DNA of 64,000 bases from Dokdonia donghaensis DSW-1 (GCF_001653755.1 NZ_CP015125.1:804001-868000), one strand, 5' to 3'; shown: positions 42,577-51,919, numbered from the stretch's first letter. Made by a program: numbers and translations. The notes: generated by a model not told the origin, from the letters alone.

Positions 42577-43380
42577 ATGAATAAAAGAATAACAATAGCA
42601 GGACTAGGGTGGTTAGGACAACCGCTTGCATCTCATCTCAAACTTTTTGGATATCAAGTAAAAGGTAGTGTCACAGATACAGAGAAGGCAAAAGCACTTA
42701 CAAAAAGTGGCATTACAGCTTATCCTGTTGTTATAGCAGAGGCTGGTGTGTCTGGACTTGTAGACACCTTACTGGTGGATACCGATGTGCTTATGATAAT
42801 GATTCCTCCGGGGCTGCGTAGAAATACTGGAGCAAACTATGCACTTAAAATGGCTCACTTTTTACATCAAGTAGAAAAATCACAAATAGAAAAAGTCATC
42901 CTAGTAAGCAGTACCTCAGTATATGATGACTCACAGGGTGTAGTTACAGAAAAAATTGCGCCTAGACCTGAGACTAACGCTGGCAAGCAATTACACGATG
43001 TAGAGCAAATTTTCTTTAACAACAGTGCTTTTAAGACTACAGTTGTACGGTTTGGAGGGCTTTTTGGAGGGAACAGAAATCCTGTTAAGTTTCTCGCTGG
43101 TCGTAAGGGGCTTACTAATGGTAAGGCTCCCGTAAATATGATTCATAGAGATGATTGTATAGGCATTTTAATGGCTATTATAAAGCAGGACGCCTTCGGT
43201 CATATTATAAATGCCGTTGCACCTAGCCACCCGTCAAAAAAGGAATATTATACACAGCAAGCACAAGAACTAGGTCTTGAGCCTCCAGAGTACATAGACG
43301 AGGATACAGCCACATTTAAAGAGGTAAATAGTGTAGTTGTAAAACCCGTTTTGAATTACGAGTTTCAGGTTGATTTATAG
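42577..43380 (+). CDS. NAD-binding Rossmann protein, YeeZ-like epimerase family
   Basis: From ATG 42577 (MNKRITIAGLGWLGQPLASH) the product has 267 residues; an ATG at 42562 would add five. GLGWLGQPLASHLKLFGYQV is the dinucleotide-binding loop, VILVSSTSVYDDSQGVVTEK the SDR-like strand, and VVRFGGLFGGNRNPV the region following the active site. The typical YxxxK pair is not evident, as in YeeZ-type members. Substrate unknown. It follows the M28 gene after 41 bases and ends at a bidirectional terminator. Confidence 0.82.
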   Translation: MNKRITIAGLGWLGQPLASHLKLFGYQVKGSVTDTEKAKALTKSGITAYPVVIAEAGVSGLVDTLLVDTDVLMIMIPPGLRRNTGANYALKMAHFLHQVEKSQIEKVILVSSTSVYDDSQGVVTEKIAPRPETNAGKQLHDVEQIFFNNSAFKTTVVRFGGLFGGNRNPVKFLAGRKGLTNGKAPVNMIHRDDCIGILMAIIKQDAFGHIINAVAPSHPSKKEYYTQQAQELGLEPPEYIDEDTATFKEVNSVVVKPVLNYEFQVDL

Positions 43381-43408
43381 ATTGCTATAACCATAAAATA
43401 GTTTAAGT

Positions 43409-43426
43409 ACGCTTTCGCGAAAGCAT
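43409..43426. repeat. 18-bp palindrome copy 16, beside a terminator
   Basis: acgctttcgcgaaagcat, four bases before the terminator at 43430; same arm change as copy 13. Confidence 0.9.
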
Positions 43427-43429
43427 AAA

Positions 43430-43461
43430 AAAAAAACCGTCCCTATTTGAGACGGTTTTTT
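43430..43461. terminator. Bidirectional terminator
   Basis: AAAACCGTC/GACGGTTTT arms with A-run before and T-run after, between converging genes. Confidence 0.88.
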
Positions 43462-43481
43462 AAGTTTAAAAAGCGTTTGTA

Positions 43482-45542
43482 TTACCAAATACGCACCCTA
43501 TCTTCTGGAGCTAGGTAATTTGCATCTCCTTCTTTTATATCAAATGCTTCATAAAAAGCATCTACATTGAGCAAAGGTTGTACAGCACGCACCATCCCTG
43601 GAGAGTGTGGGTCTGTCTTGATTTGTGTTCTTAAAGCTTCATCACGGCTCTTAGTTCTCCATACGGTTGCCCAAGACATAAAGAAACGTTGTTCTGGCGT
43701 AAAGCCGTCTATGTTTTCTGGACGTCCATTTTCTGCATAGTATTTCTGAAGGCCGTCATAAGCCCCCAGTACGCCTCCTAGATCACCTATATTTTCACCT
43801 AATGTAAACTTACCGTTTACAAAAACGCTGTCTAGTACTTCTACATTGCTGTATTGTTCTGCAAGAGCATTACCACGTTTTGTGAAAGCCTCAAGGTCTG
43901 ACTCTGTCCACCAGTTTTTTAGGTTTCCATCTGCATCAAAACGTGCTCCACTATCATCAAAGGCGTGTGAAATCTCGTGACCTATTACGGCACCTATTCC
44001 TCCATAATTTACAGCCTCGTCTGCCGTGTAGTTGTAAAATGGTGGCTGTAATATTGCTGCAGGGAAAACAATCTCATTGTTAAGCGGGTTGAAGTATGCA
44101 TTGACCGTTTGTGGTGACATTCCCCACTTAGATTTATCTACAGGTTCACCTATATCTTCATAATTTTTAAGTTGACCCCATTTACCTACAGCTGTCATAT
44201 TTTCAAAATAGGTCTTATCTGCAGATACTTCCATTGTAGAGTAATCTTCCCACTTGTCTGGATATGCAATCTTAACTGTAAATTTATCAAGCTTTTCGAT
44301 TGCTTTTTCTTTAGTCTCTTCTCCCATCCAGTCTAAATTCTGGATACGGTTTTTATAAGCATCAATCACGTTTGCAATCATTGTTTCTGCCTTTGCTTTT
44401 GCCTCTGGAGGAAACTTTGCATCTACATATAGTTGTCCTAAAGCTTCTCCTACAGTGCCGTTTACAGTTGCAAGCGCACGCTCATCTGCTGGGCGTTGCT
44501 TTTTTGCACCGCTTAGGTATTTACTATAAAACTCCCAGTTTGCTGTTTCAACATCAGTACTTAGTCTACCGGCAGCACTATTAAAAGTATCCCAGCGTAC
44601 GAGTGTTTGTATATCTTCAATAGATGTGTTATTTAAAAATTTGTCTAAGGCTGCAGTATACTTAAGCTGTGTTACCGTGAGGGTGTCAAATTCTTTTTTG
44701 ATGCCTAAGTCTTTAATCATCTTTTTAAGATCTACAGATGTAAGCATTGCATCTGCCTCTTCTACAGAACGTCGATTATTGAAGTTACGAGCATCACGGC
44801 TTTCTACTTTATCTAGTCTAGGTATAGCAAGTGCAGTTTCCATCTCAAGAATTTTTTCTGCAGCTGCTGTGGCATCTACTTCAGAGTCACCTAGTTTTTG
44901 TAACATTCTTGCAATGTGCTTTTTGTATTCTACACGTATTTCTTTAGACTTACTGTCTTCTAAGATGTAATAGTCACGGTCTGGAAGACCTAAACCATTT
45001 GCGCCTAGATAAACTGTATTCATTGAGCTATCATTAAGATCTGCTCCAGCACCTATACTTAAAAATGGAGAAGATACTGCAGGGTTTGTAGCAAGTACGG
45101 TTTGTAACTCTGTGAGGTTTGTGACAGCAGCTATATCATCTAGTGCTGGTTGTAATGGTTTTAATCCGGCTTCATTTCGCGCAAGCGTATCTAACTTTGT
45201 ATTAAAGATTGCTAGTGCTTTTGCTTGGTCTGTGCCAGCAGTGTACTTCCCGCTTTTTTCTGCTTCATCAAGTATAGCAAGAACATCTGCATCTGTAGAT
45301 TTACGTAGTACAGAAAAGCCTCCCCAGCTTGTACGATCATCGGGTATCTCTGTGTTTTTCATCCAAGAGCCATTTACGTAGTTGTAAAAGTCTTGATTAG
45401 GAGTTACAGAAGTATCCATATTTTCAAGTACGATACCTGGAATTTCTTCTGTTTTGGCTTCGTCTTTTGGACCTTCTGTTTTACAACTTACCAGAGTAAG
45501 CGCGCAAGAGGCTACAATTGCAACCGATTTATAAAGTTTCAT
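43482..45542 (-). CDS. M13-family zinc metallopeptidase, lipoprotein
   Basis: The 686-residue neprilysin-like protease has a lipoprotein signal (TLVSC), an N-terminal helical domain and the catalytic motif GHEISHAFDDSGARFDADGN near residue 520 with the downstream Glu in ENIGDLGGVLGAYDGLQKYY. The substrate-pocket motif NAYFNPLNNEIVFPAAILQP is intact, and the protein ends in the family W residue (RVRIW). M13 enzymes cut peptides outside the cytoplasm. It is complete. A degenerate palindrome relative (14 of 17 bases) lies within it near 45172. Confidence 0.93.
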   Translation of the reverse strand: MKLYKSVAIVASCALTLVSCKTEGPKDEAKTEEIPGIVLENMDTSVTPNQDFYNYVNGSWMKNTEIPDDRTSWGGFSVLRKSTDADVLAILDEAEKSGKYTAGTDQAKALAIFNTKLDTLARNEAGLKPLQPALDDIAAVTNLTELQTVLATNPAVSSPFLSIGAGADLNDSSMNTVYLGANGLGLPDRDYYILEDSKSKEIRVEYKKHIARMLQKLGDSEVDATAAAEKILEMETALAIPRLDKVESRDARNFNNRRSVEEADAMLTSVDLKKMIKDLGIKKEFDTLTVTQLKYTAALDKFLNNTSIEDIQTLVRWDTFNSAAGRLSTDVETANWEFYSKYLSGAKKQRPADERALATVNGTVGEALGQLYVDAKFPPEAKAKAETMIANVIDAYKNRIQNLDWMGEETKEKAIEKLDKFTVKIAYPDKWEDYSTMEVSADKTYFENMTAVGKWGQLKNYEDIGEPVDKSKWGMSPQTVNAYFNPLNNEIVFPAAILQPPFYNYTADEAVNYGGIGAVIGHEISHAFDDSGARFDADGNLKNWWTESDLEAFTKRGNALAEQYSNVEVLDSVFVNGKFTLGENIGDLGGVLGAYDGLQKYYAENGRPENIDGFTPEQRFFMSWATVWRTKSRDEALRTQIKTDPHSPGMVRAVQPLLNVDAFYEAFDIKEGDANYLAPEDRVRIW

Positions 45543-45610
45543 AGTGTTATGAGTGTTTGAAATTATATCTGAATAAGACGTTATTAATTTTGGATTGTTA
45601 CAAAGTTAAT

Positions 45611-45640
45611 AAAACAAAAAGCCCTCTTAAAAGAGGGCTT
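45611..45640 (-). terminator. Terminator after the BNR/T9SS gene
   Basis: AAGCCCTCTT/AAGAGGGCTT hairpin, with TTTTTGTTTT on the minus strand; only seven bases from the stop at 45647. Confidence 0.85.
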
Positions 45641-45646
45641 GATTAG

Positions 45647-48600
45647 TTAGTTACGTATCAGCTTTTTGGTTATTTGCTTTGTACCTGTATTGAGTTTAAG
45701 TAAATATAAGCCGGTAGCAAATGAACTCATATCTAAGGGATAGTTTGTCTCTCCCGCAGTGGTTGTAATAGGTTTTACAACTACCTTACCTAAGATGTCA
45801 TAAACTTCTATAGTAAGCGGAGTTCCTTGTGACCAGTTGATGTTAAAGACGCCATTTGAGGGGTTTGGGTGAATGCTAAGACCTGAAATAGAAACCTCAT
45901 CTATAGCAAGTGGCTCAAGACCTATTTGTAAATCGTCTAATAATACACCTTCTCTCACCGTGTTCTGATCTGAGTGGAAAACAAATCTAAAAATCATACT
46001 TGTTTCTGAAGCAAAGGCAGTAAGGTCATAGCTATACTCGTTAAGCGATGTGTCGTTGTCACCCGTCCACTGTGCTCCTGGGCAGTTAAAGCAGTTGTTA
46101 CCTGGTAAGGTATCACTGTTATACCAGTTAGGGTCATTTGCTGTTCCTAATATATTCCAAGTAACGCCATTATCTGTAGTATACTCCATATACATAATAT
46201 CCCAATCATTTTCTAGCTCAAAAGCCATCTGAAATGAAATTTGAGGTACTTCTAGTGCAGATATGTCATAACATTTAGTAGTTAAAAATTCTTTGATATT
46301 ATCACCGTGATCACCACCTAAGTTAGTCGCATATACATTCTGACCAGATGCTGCTTGATTAAGAGCTGGGCCCGAAGGGATCCCTCTTTGCCAGGTTGTG
46401 TTACTAGAGTCACAATTACTTGCATTACTATTTTCAGTAAGTACAAGAAGTGCATCTTCATCTGTTTCAAAGTCATTAATAAGATCTCCTTCTCCTACTG
46501 CGTTTACGGCTAGAATGGTTCTTGAGTCATTATTATCTACTACTTGATCACCATTTAATATAACTTCTGCCACAAGCTCATATGTCCCTGTAGAGAGTCC
46601 TAGCACTGGCAACTCAATTGTAGTAGACTCTTGTGATGCAAGTGATCCCGACCAATCTATTGAATTTGAAATACCACCAGCTTGATAATTTATGGTAGCA
46701 GTTGTAACTACATCTGTACCACTATTTATAAAAGTAAGTTCTGTAGGGATTTCTTCACAAGAGAGGGCTTGATTACCTATAGGTGCTAATGAAGTAGTAG
46801 CGATATCTAGGGCTATGGGCTCTGAATCTATATTAGTTTGCCAGATACCACGACCGTAGGTAGCTGCCGTAAGAATACCATTAGACTCATTAATATCTAA
46901 GTCACGTACAGCAGTATTAGGTAATCCATTATCAAAGGTCTCCCAGTCGTTTGTAACATCATCATACCTCCATACTCCTAGCGCTGTACCTAAGTAAAGT
47001 GGATTTTGAGAGTGCAAATTTTGGTGTTTAATTACAAGTTTTGGCACTTCTGGTAATGACCCCGTAATTTCAGTTGCAACAATATCTACTCCTGTAATTG
47101 TGCCTTGATATACTCTACCTGAAGTTCCAGCAGTTACTATATATATAGTCGAGCTGTCTCCATATTTCACTTCAAGTGAAGATATATTATTTGAAAAATT
47201 AGTCACGAAATCAAAATTCTCGCCACTGTCAGAACTTTTGTATAGTTGATTATCAACTGCGACATACATTATCTCTGCATTATTTGGGTCTGTTTCAAGA
47301 TGGTCAATACGAGTCCCAAATGATGATGAACGTTGTACCCAAGTATTAGAACAAAAATCTAATTCATAAAGACTAGTATATCCCGCATATAGTCTACTAT
47401 CTTTTGCAAAGGCTAGAGGTGTTATCCAGTTACCATTTTCTGGAGCGTTAAAAGCTCCTGCGAGTGATGCTCCTCCATTATTTGAAAAATAAGGGCCACC
47501 GCCACCTTGTATAAATCCGTAAACTCTGTTTGGGTCATTTGGATCAAATACATTCTCCATTCCATCTGCTCCATAATAGTTTTGCCATTGCTCGTTAAGG
47601 CGAGCATAGCCACCGTTATCTTGTAATCCTCCAGAAATAAGAGAAGCATCTGTAGCGGCTACATCTATTCTATAAAATTGTCCTATCGCTAGACCATCTG
47701 TAATGCTTGTGAAACTAGCGCCACCATCTGTAGATGTGTAAATACCACCATCACTACCGCAATAAAGAGTTCCGTTTATAAATCGTAGGTTATGAATATC
47801 TGCGTGGGTATATGCTGCTTGATTTGGGGAACTCCAGTCGTTAAGTTGTGTGAAGTTTGCGCCACCATTAGTAGATTTCCATACATTTAGTATTCCTGTG
47901 TAAATTTCGTCTTCATTTGTGTCTGAAACGGCAAACGCCATATCAAACCAGGCTTGCGTACTCTGGAAAATATCTTGATCTCCAGTAAAAGTTTCTATAA
48001 AGCTATCTGCACTATTTGTAGATTTAAATATTGATCCAGAACCAAAACTTGAATCAGATCTAAATACATAGAGTACTTCTGGATTTGCTGGGGTTACATC
48101 TAGTACGAGTCTTGCTGCACCAGTAATGACTCCAGCAGATATGTTTGTCCAAGTTTCTCCAGCATCTAGAGATCTATAAACTCTATTTGAAGTAGCTGCA
48201 TACAGCACATCAGAGCTTCCTGGTTTTACTTTTAAGTCATCAAAGTCGCCTGTGATTTTGTTTTCCCAAGTTAGACCACTATCTGTCGTTTTATAAACAC
48301 CATCGCTAGTTGCAAGCCATAGTGTTTTATTGTCTGCAGGGTCAAAGTAAATCTCATTCATTGTTAAAGGTGAATTACTTTCATTAAGACCTGTGGTGTT
48401 CCAAGTAACACCACCATCTGTAGATTTCATCACGCCTATACTTGTAGAGTCACCAGCATCATCATCACCAGTGGCAATGTATATGATATTACTATCGGTA
48501 GGATCAATAGCGATACCAGACACTCCTATTTGTGGTAATTGATCTGTAAGAGGTGTCCACGTGGCACCTGTGTCTGTAGACTTCCAGATACCTCCAGCTG

Positions 48601-49048
48601 GAGCACCTATATAAATAACAGCAGGGTTTGTTGGGTCTACAGCTATCGCATTTACACGACCTTGACCTGCAGACCAAGAGCCTGTATTAGTATGAGTAAG
48701 AGGGCCTATGTTTACCCAGTCGCTCTCATCTGTTTGTGCCGCACGTGAAGAGCTATTTAGTTCTTGCCATACGTCCCAAAGTTGCTTTTGAGTCATTACG
48801 GTACCATCATCATTAAGATAATTTTGGTGAAAGGATTCCCATCTTTTAAATGGTTTGTAACCGCTTCCTTTTACGGTCTCATCTTTGTCTTGCCAATACA
48901 GTTCAAAAGCATTTACAATTTCTTGAAAAGTGGGTTCTGTGGTTCGGTTAGGATTGTTAAAAATTTCCATCCACGGGGCAGATGTACCTATTTGAGCAAC
49001 AGATACTCCCGTGACTAGGCAGAAGCCTAGTAGTAGTAGTTTTTTCAT
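45647..49048 (-). CDS. BNR/sortilin-like repeat protein with T9SS sorting domain
   Basis: From ATG 49048 (MKKLLLLGFCLVTGVSVAQI) the product has 1133 residues and a signal peptide. Many BNR/VPS10-type repeats (IWKSTDTGATWTPLTDQLPQ, VMKSTDGGVTWNTTGLNESN, VYKTTDSGLTWENKITGDFD) make one or two large beta-propellers. A CARDB-like domain (about 750-850) and a jelly-roll-like segment precede the C-terminal T9SS sorting domain (SIHPNPSNGVFNINWSQGTP ... TGLYLLKLNTGTKQITKKLI). It should be a large surface or secreted protein. No catalytic residues can be assigned. Confidence 0.9.
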   Translation of the reverse strand: MKKLLLLGFCLVTGVSVAQIGTSAPWMEIFNNPNRTTEPTFQEIVNAFELYWQDKDETVKGSGYKPFKRWESFHQNYLNDDGTVMTQKQLWDVWQELNSSSRAAQTDESDWVNIGPLTHTNTGSWSAGQGRVNAIAVDPTNPAVIYIGAPAGGIWKSTDTGATWTPLTDQLPQIGVSGIAIDPTDSNIIYIATGDDDAGDSTSIGVMKSTDGGVTWNTTGLNESNSPLTMNEIYFDPADNKTLWLATSDGVYKTTDSGLTWENKITGDFDDLKVKPGSSDVLYAATSNRVYRSLDAGETWTNISAGVITGAARLVLDVTPANPEVLYVFRSDSSFGSGSIFKSTNSADSFIETFTGDQDIFQSTQAWFDMAFAVSDTNEDEIYTGILNVWKSTNGGANFTQLNDWSSPNQAAYTHADIHNLRFINGTLYCGSDGGIYTSTDGGASFTSITDGLAIGQFYRIDVAATDASLISGGLQDNGGYARLNEQWQNYYGADGMENVFDPNDPNRVYGFIQGGGGPYFSNNGGASLAGAFNAPENGNWITPLAFAKDSRLYAGYTSLYELDFCSNTWVQRSSSFGTRIDHLETDPNNAEIMYVAVDNQLYKSSDSGENFDFVTNFSNNISSLEVKYGDSSTIYIVTAGTSGRVYQGTITGVDIVATEITGSLPEVPKLVIKHQNLHSQNPLYLGTALGVWRYDDVTNDWETFDNGLPNTAVRDLDINESNGILTAATYGRGIWQTNIDSEPIALDIATTSLAPIGNQALSCEEIPTELTFINSGTDVVTTATINYQAGGISNSIDWSGSLASQESTTIELPVLGLSTGTYELVAEVILNGDQVVDNNDSRTILAVNAVGEGDLINDFETDEDALLVLTENSNASNCDSSNTTWQRGIPSGPALNQAASGQNVYATNLGGDHGDNIKEFLTTKCYDISALEVPQISFQMAFELENDWDIMYMEYTTDNGVTWNILGTANDPNWYNSDTLPGNNCFNCPGAQWTGDNDTSLNEYSYDLTAFASETSMIFRFVFHSDQNTVREGVLLDDLQIGLEPLAIDEVSISGLSIHPNPSNGVFNINWSQGTPLTIEVYDILGKVVVKPITTTAGETNYPLDMSSFATGLYLLKLNTGTKQITKKLIRN

Positions 49049-49187
49049 TGTAGTTTTATTAGGCAATAAATATAATACAGGAATTTTATTCTACACAATT
49101 ATTCACTTATAAAACAGCCAAAAAACTTAAAAAATATCAGCAAAAGGATTAAAACACTGCGGTTTTAACAATAAACGGGTGGTTTGA

Positions 49188-49697
49188 TTAGTCTTTTTTG
49201 CGCATCTTCTTTATGTAAAGACTGTCCCATTCACTTTTGATTTTAGTAAGTTCAGACACATTTTCGTTAGGTACTGCAATAGATAGTACATAGTGGTGAA
49301 CCTGCCAGTTGCCGTTTACTTTTTTTAGAACCCCAGAGCCTCTACAAATCCCCATTTGTGTTTCTAAATGTTCATCAAACCAAGCAATACTTGGGTTTAA
49401 TCCCTCTACGTACACATTTCTATCTATGGCTTTAAATGACCAAGCACGACCTTTGTCAAAATGAGGTTTTGAATAATTTTTAAAAGCCTTCACATCCCAA
49501 ATTTCTGTTGCATCTGTTCCTACAAAAATGGCAGTATCTGTCATCAAACCAAAATAAGCATCAAAATCTGCGTTAGATGCTGCTTGATGCCACGCATCTA
49601 AGGCTGTTGTGATAGATGTCTCAATAGAGTCATTATCTTGTGCAAGTGTAGTTGTAGTAATGCTTATAAGGACAAAAAGGGTAGCTATAAATTTCAT
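49188..49697 (-). CDS. Secreted NTF2-like (SnoaL-type) protein
   Basis: The 169-residue product has a signal peptide (TTTTLAQD) and an NTF2-like domain with ALDAWHQAASNADFDAYFGL, FVGTDATEIWDVKAFKNYSK and NGNWQVHHYVLSIAVPNENV. This is a SnoaL_3-type fold often of unknown activity. It is read 15 bases downstream of the lipoprotein gene at 49713, so the two are probably one transcript. Confidence 0.85.
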   Translation of the reverse strand: MKFIATLFVLISITTTTLAQDNDSIETSITTALDAWHQAASNADFDAYFGLMTDTAIFVGTDATEIWDVKAFKNYSKPHFDKGRAWSFKAIDRNVYVEGLNPSIAWFDEHLETQMGICRGSGVLKKVNGNWQVHHYVLSIAVPNENVSELTKIKSEWDSLYIKKMRKKD

Positions 49698-49712
49698 AAT
49701 TTACTGTATTTA

Positions 49713-50315
49713 TTAATCTTCAAGAATTTCTTTTTCTTCCCCATCACCATCAGGCTCTTCATTCTCAAGTTTTATTTCTTCTAGTAAATCTCTAAAGTTT
49801 GTGTTGAACGCCTCATTGAGTTGTAAATTGAGATCCTGGTAGGCATTATGTAAATCTCCTATTTGCTTAGACAGTGTTTCTGAGTTTGGGTTGTTTAAAA
49901 AAGCTTCATTTTTAAGCACTTTTACCTTTGTCTCGATGGTAATGAGTCTTGCTTGTATTGCGTTAGACAATGTTTCTTTAGGAGTCACTTGTACCTCTGC
50001 CTCTTCTGCTTCTGCCTTTGCTTCATATAGGTTGTCAAATTTTTGAATCTTATTTTTTAAAACGCCAAGTGTAGGTATCTGTAAACTATCTATCACTACA
50101 GATAGATCTCTATATAATGGCCAGTTTGCCACACCTTCTCTTGCTTGTGGTGTGAGTCCTATTTTAGGCTTTAGATTTGTAGGTTTTGCAATAGATAAAG
50201 TATCTCTTGCATCTATTTTATCTGTGGTGGTAACCTCTTGAGGAGTTTGTTTTTCGTCACAAGCACTTATAGCGAGAACAAAAAGAAATAATAATACAAC
50301 AGATAAAAATCTCAT
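49713..50315 (-). CDS. Predicted lipoprotein of unknown function
   Basis: The 200-residue protein has a lipoprotein signal (FVLAISAC, Cys19) and a largely helical, Glu/Lys/Gln-rich body (about 80-190) with a very acidic end (ENEEPDGDGEEKEILED). No known domain is recognised. It lies upstream of the NTF2-like gene on the same strand. Confidence 0.7.
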   Translation of the reverse strand: MRFLSVVLLFLFVLAISACDEKQTPQEVTTTDKIDARDTLSIAKPTNLKPKIGLTPQAREGVANWPLYRDLSVVIDSLQIPTLGVLKNKIQKFDNLYEAKAEAEEAEVQVTPKETLSNAIQARLITIETKVKVLKNEAFLNNPNSETLSKQIGDLHNAYQDLNLQLNEAFNTNFRDLLEEIKLENEEPDGDGEEKEILED

Positions 50316-50379
50316 AACTTAAATACTAAGGACATAACAAAAGTAGGGCAAATGCGTATATGCGAGCAATAATTATGAC

Positions 50380-50387
50380 TAAGTTTG
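50380..50387 (+). promoter_or_regulatory. Candidate -7 box for the threonine dehydrogenase gene
   Basis: TAAGTTTG fits TAnnTTTG. Palindrome copy 17 follows after three bases, so the presumed start of transcription would fall within the palindrome. Confidence 0.4.
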
Positions 50388-50390
50388 TTT

Positions 50391-50408
50391 ACGCTTTCGC
50401 GAAAGCGT
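50391..50408. repeat. 18-bp palindrome copy 17, at the presumed transcription start of tdh
   Basis: Perfect acgctttcgcgaaagcgt, 18 bases before the start codon at 50427. Confidence 0.95.
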
Positions 50409-50426
50409 ACTTCAAAACACACACAT

Positions 50427-51377
50427 ATGAAATCTAGAATACTCATTATAGGAGCTTGCGGCCAGATAGGGACTGAGCTTACACTTACATTAAGAAACAG
50501 ATTTGGTGCAGATAAGGTAGTTGCCAGCGATATACGCGAGGGTAATGAAGACATAATGGGTGAGGGGCATTTTGAACTACTAGATGCTACAGACCTTGCA
50601 GCAGTAGAAGATGTTATTTTTAGATATAAAGTAGATACAGTCTATTTAATGGCAGCAATGCTTAGCGCTATTGCAGAGCGTTTTCCTGCAAAGGCGTGGC
50701 ATCTTAATATGACTTCTCTCTTTAACGTGCTTAACCTAGCAAAAGACAAAAAAATAAAAAAAGTGTTCTGGCCGTCTAGTATAGCTGTTTTTGGAGAAAC
50801 TACACCTGCACAAGATACACCACAACTTACCGTTATGGAGCCATCTACCGTATACGGGATTTCAAAACAAACAGGAGAGCGCTGGTGTGAGTATTATCAT
50901 AATAAATATGACGTAGATGTACGTAGTATACGTTACCCAGGCCTTATAAGTTATACAACAGAGCCAGGAGGTGGTACGACAGACTATGCTGTAGACATCT
51001 ATCATAGAGCTTTAAAACACGGTCAGTACCGTAGCTTCCTCAATAAAGGAACAATATTACCTATGATGTATATGGATGATGCCATAAGGGCAACCATAGG
51101 TATTATGGATGCGCCAAAAAAGAATATAAAAGTACGCTCATCATATAATCTAGCCGGAGTAAGTTATGCTCCAGAAGATGTTGCAGCAAGTATACAAAAG
51201 GTAATACCTAACTTTGAGATAAGCTATGAGCCAGACTTTAGACAGGCCATTGCAGACTCTTGGCCGGAGTCTATAGATGACAGTATTGCGCGCAAAGACT
51301 GGGGCTGGGAGCATAAATTTGACCTAGATGCCATCACAAAAATAATGCTCGATAATCTAGAAGAACGATATAAATAA
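50427..51377 (+). CDS. L-threonine 3-dehydrogenase, SDR type
   Basis: From ATG 50427 (MKSRILIIGACGQIGTELTL) the product has 316 residues. It has the extended-SDR NAD motif GACGQIG, WPSSIAVFGETTPAQDTPQL, YGISKQTGERWCEYYHNKYD (YxxxK) and SIRYPGLISYTTEPGGGTTD, all characteristic of SDR-type threonine dehydrogenases that oxidise L-threonine to 2-amino-3-ketobutyrate. The upstream ATG at 50385 lies before the palindrome and gives an implausible TLSRKR extension. Confidence 0.9.
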   Translation: MKSRILIIGACGQIGTELTLTLRNRFGADKVVASDIREGNEDIMGEGHFELLDATDLAAVEDVIFRYKVDTVYLMAAMLSAIAERFPAKAWHLNMTSLFNVLNLAKDKKIKKVFWPSSIAVFGETTPAQDTPQLTVMEPSTVYGISKQTGERWCEYYHNKYDVDVRSIRYPGLISYTTEPGGGTTDYAVDIYHRALKHGQYRSFLNKGTILPMMYMDDAIRATIGIMDAPKKNIKVRSSYNLAGVSYAPEDVAASIQKVIPNFEISYEPDFRQAIADSWPESIDDSIARKDWGWEHKFDLDAITKIMLDNLEERYK

Positions 51378-51387
51378 ATACACTTAC

Positions 51388-51525
51388 GTGAAAAAGAGAG
51401 ACCTCCCCACAAAAGATTGTCCCGTTTGTAAACGTCCATTTGCCTGGCGTAAAAAGTGGGAGAAAAACTGGGCAGAGGTCATTTACTGCAGCGAGCGCTG
51501 CCGAAGAAATAAAAACAGTGCATAG
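51388..51525 (+). CDS. DUF2256 zinc-ribbon small protein
   Basis: A GTG start at 51388 opens a 45-codon frame: KKRDLPTKDCPVCKRPFAWR, KKWEKNWAEVIYCSERCRRN, ending KNSA. The four cysteines (CPVC and CSERC) and the FxWRKKW core are the DUF2256 signature. The family has no known role. It begins ten bases after the threonine dehydrogenase stop, and its end overlaps the start of the ArfB-like gene. It was missed by a length-limited gene search because it is short. Confidence 0.85.
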   Translation: MKKRDLPTKDCPVCKRPFAWRKKWEKNWAEVIYCSERCRRNKNSA

Positions 51526-51919
51526 AGAACAGCTCTTACAAGAATTATCATTTAAGGCTTCAAAAAGCAGTGGCCCGGGTGGACAGCACGCAAATAAAAC
51601 AAGTTCTAGAATAGAGTTGAGCTGGTCGTTACCAGAAACCCTTGCATTTACAGAAGAAGAAATAGTACGCCTTACTGATAAGCTCGCTCACAGACTCACT
51701 AAGGAAGGGGTGCTGCAGCTTGCTTCACAAGCATCACGTAGCCAGCATAAAAATAAAGAGGATGTCATAAAGCGCTTTTTCTCTTTGCTAGAGGTTGCCA
51801 TACAAGTACCTAAAGTGAGAAAGAAAAAGCGGCCTTCTAAACTTGCCAAGCTAAAACGCCTTAAAGCCAAAAAGGAACAGTCAGAAAAAAAGGCAAATCG
51901 CAAGCGACCAGAGTTTTAG
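51518..51919 (+). CDS. arfB: ArfB-like peptidyl-tRNA hydrolase/release factor
   Basis: The family GGQ motif is in FKASKSSGPGGQHANKTSSR, followed by IELSWSLPETLAFTEEEIVR, HRLTKEGVLQLASQASRSQH and a Lys/Arg-rich tail (KRPSKLAKLKRLKAKKEQSE). This is the class I release-factor-like ArfB/YaeJ family that frees peptidyl-tRNA from stalled ribosomes. A GTG at 51518 gives 133 residues, near the family length; the upstream ATG at 51440 lies inside the DUF2256 gene and adds 26 unrelated residues, so the GTG is preferred. Confidence 0.88.
   Translation: MHREQLLQELSFKASKSSGPGGQHANKTSSRIELSWSLPETLAFTEEEIVRLTDKLAHRLTKEGVLQLASQASRSQHKNKEDVIKRFFSLLEVAIQVPKVRKKKRPSKLAKLKRLKAKKEQSEKKANRKRPEF

Noticed and set aside
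45172..45189. catttcgcgcaagcgta, like the palindrome (14 of 17 bases)
   Set aside because: Too degenerate to count as a copy; it sits in the M13 gene as TLARN, so a decayed copy is possible but unproved.
50385..50426. A longer threonine dehydrogenase start at 50385
   Set aside because: The extension is the palindrome frame TLSRKR and lies downstream of the presumed -7 box with no family support.
51440..51517. ArfB-like gene start at ATG 51440
   Set aside because: The added 26 residues lie within the DUF2256 gene and match nothing; the GTG at 51518 gives the family length.
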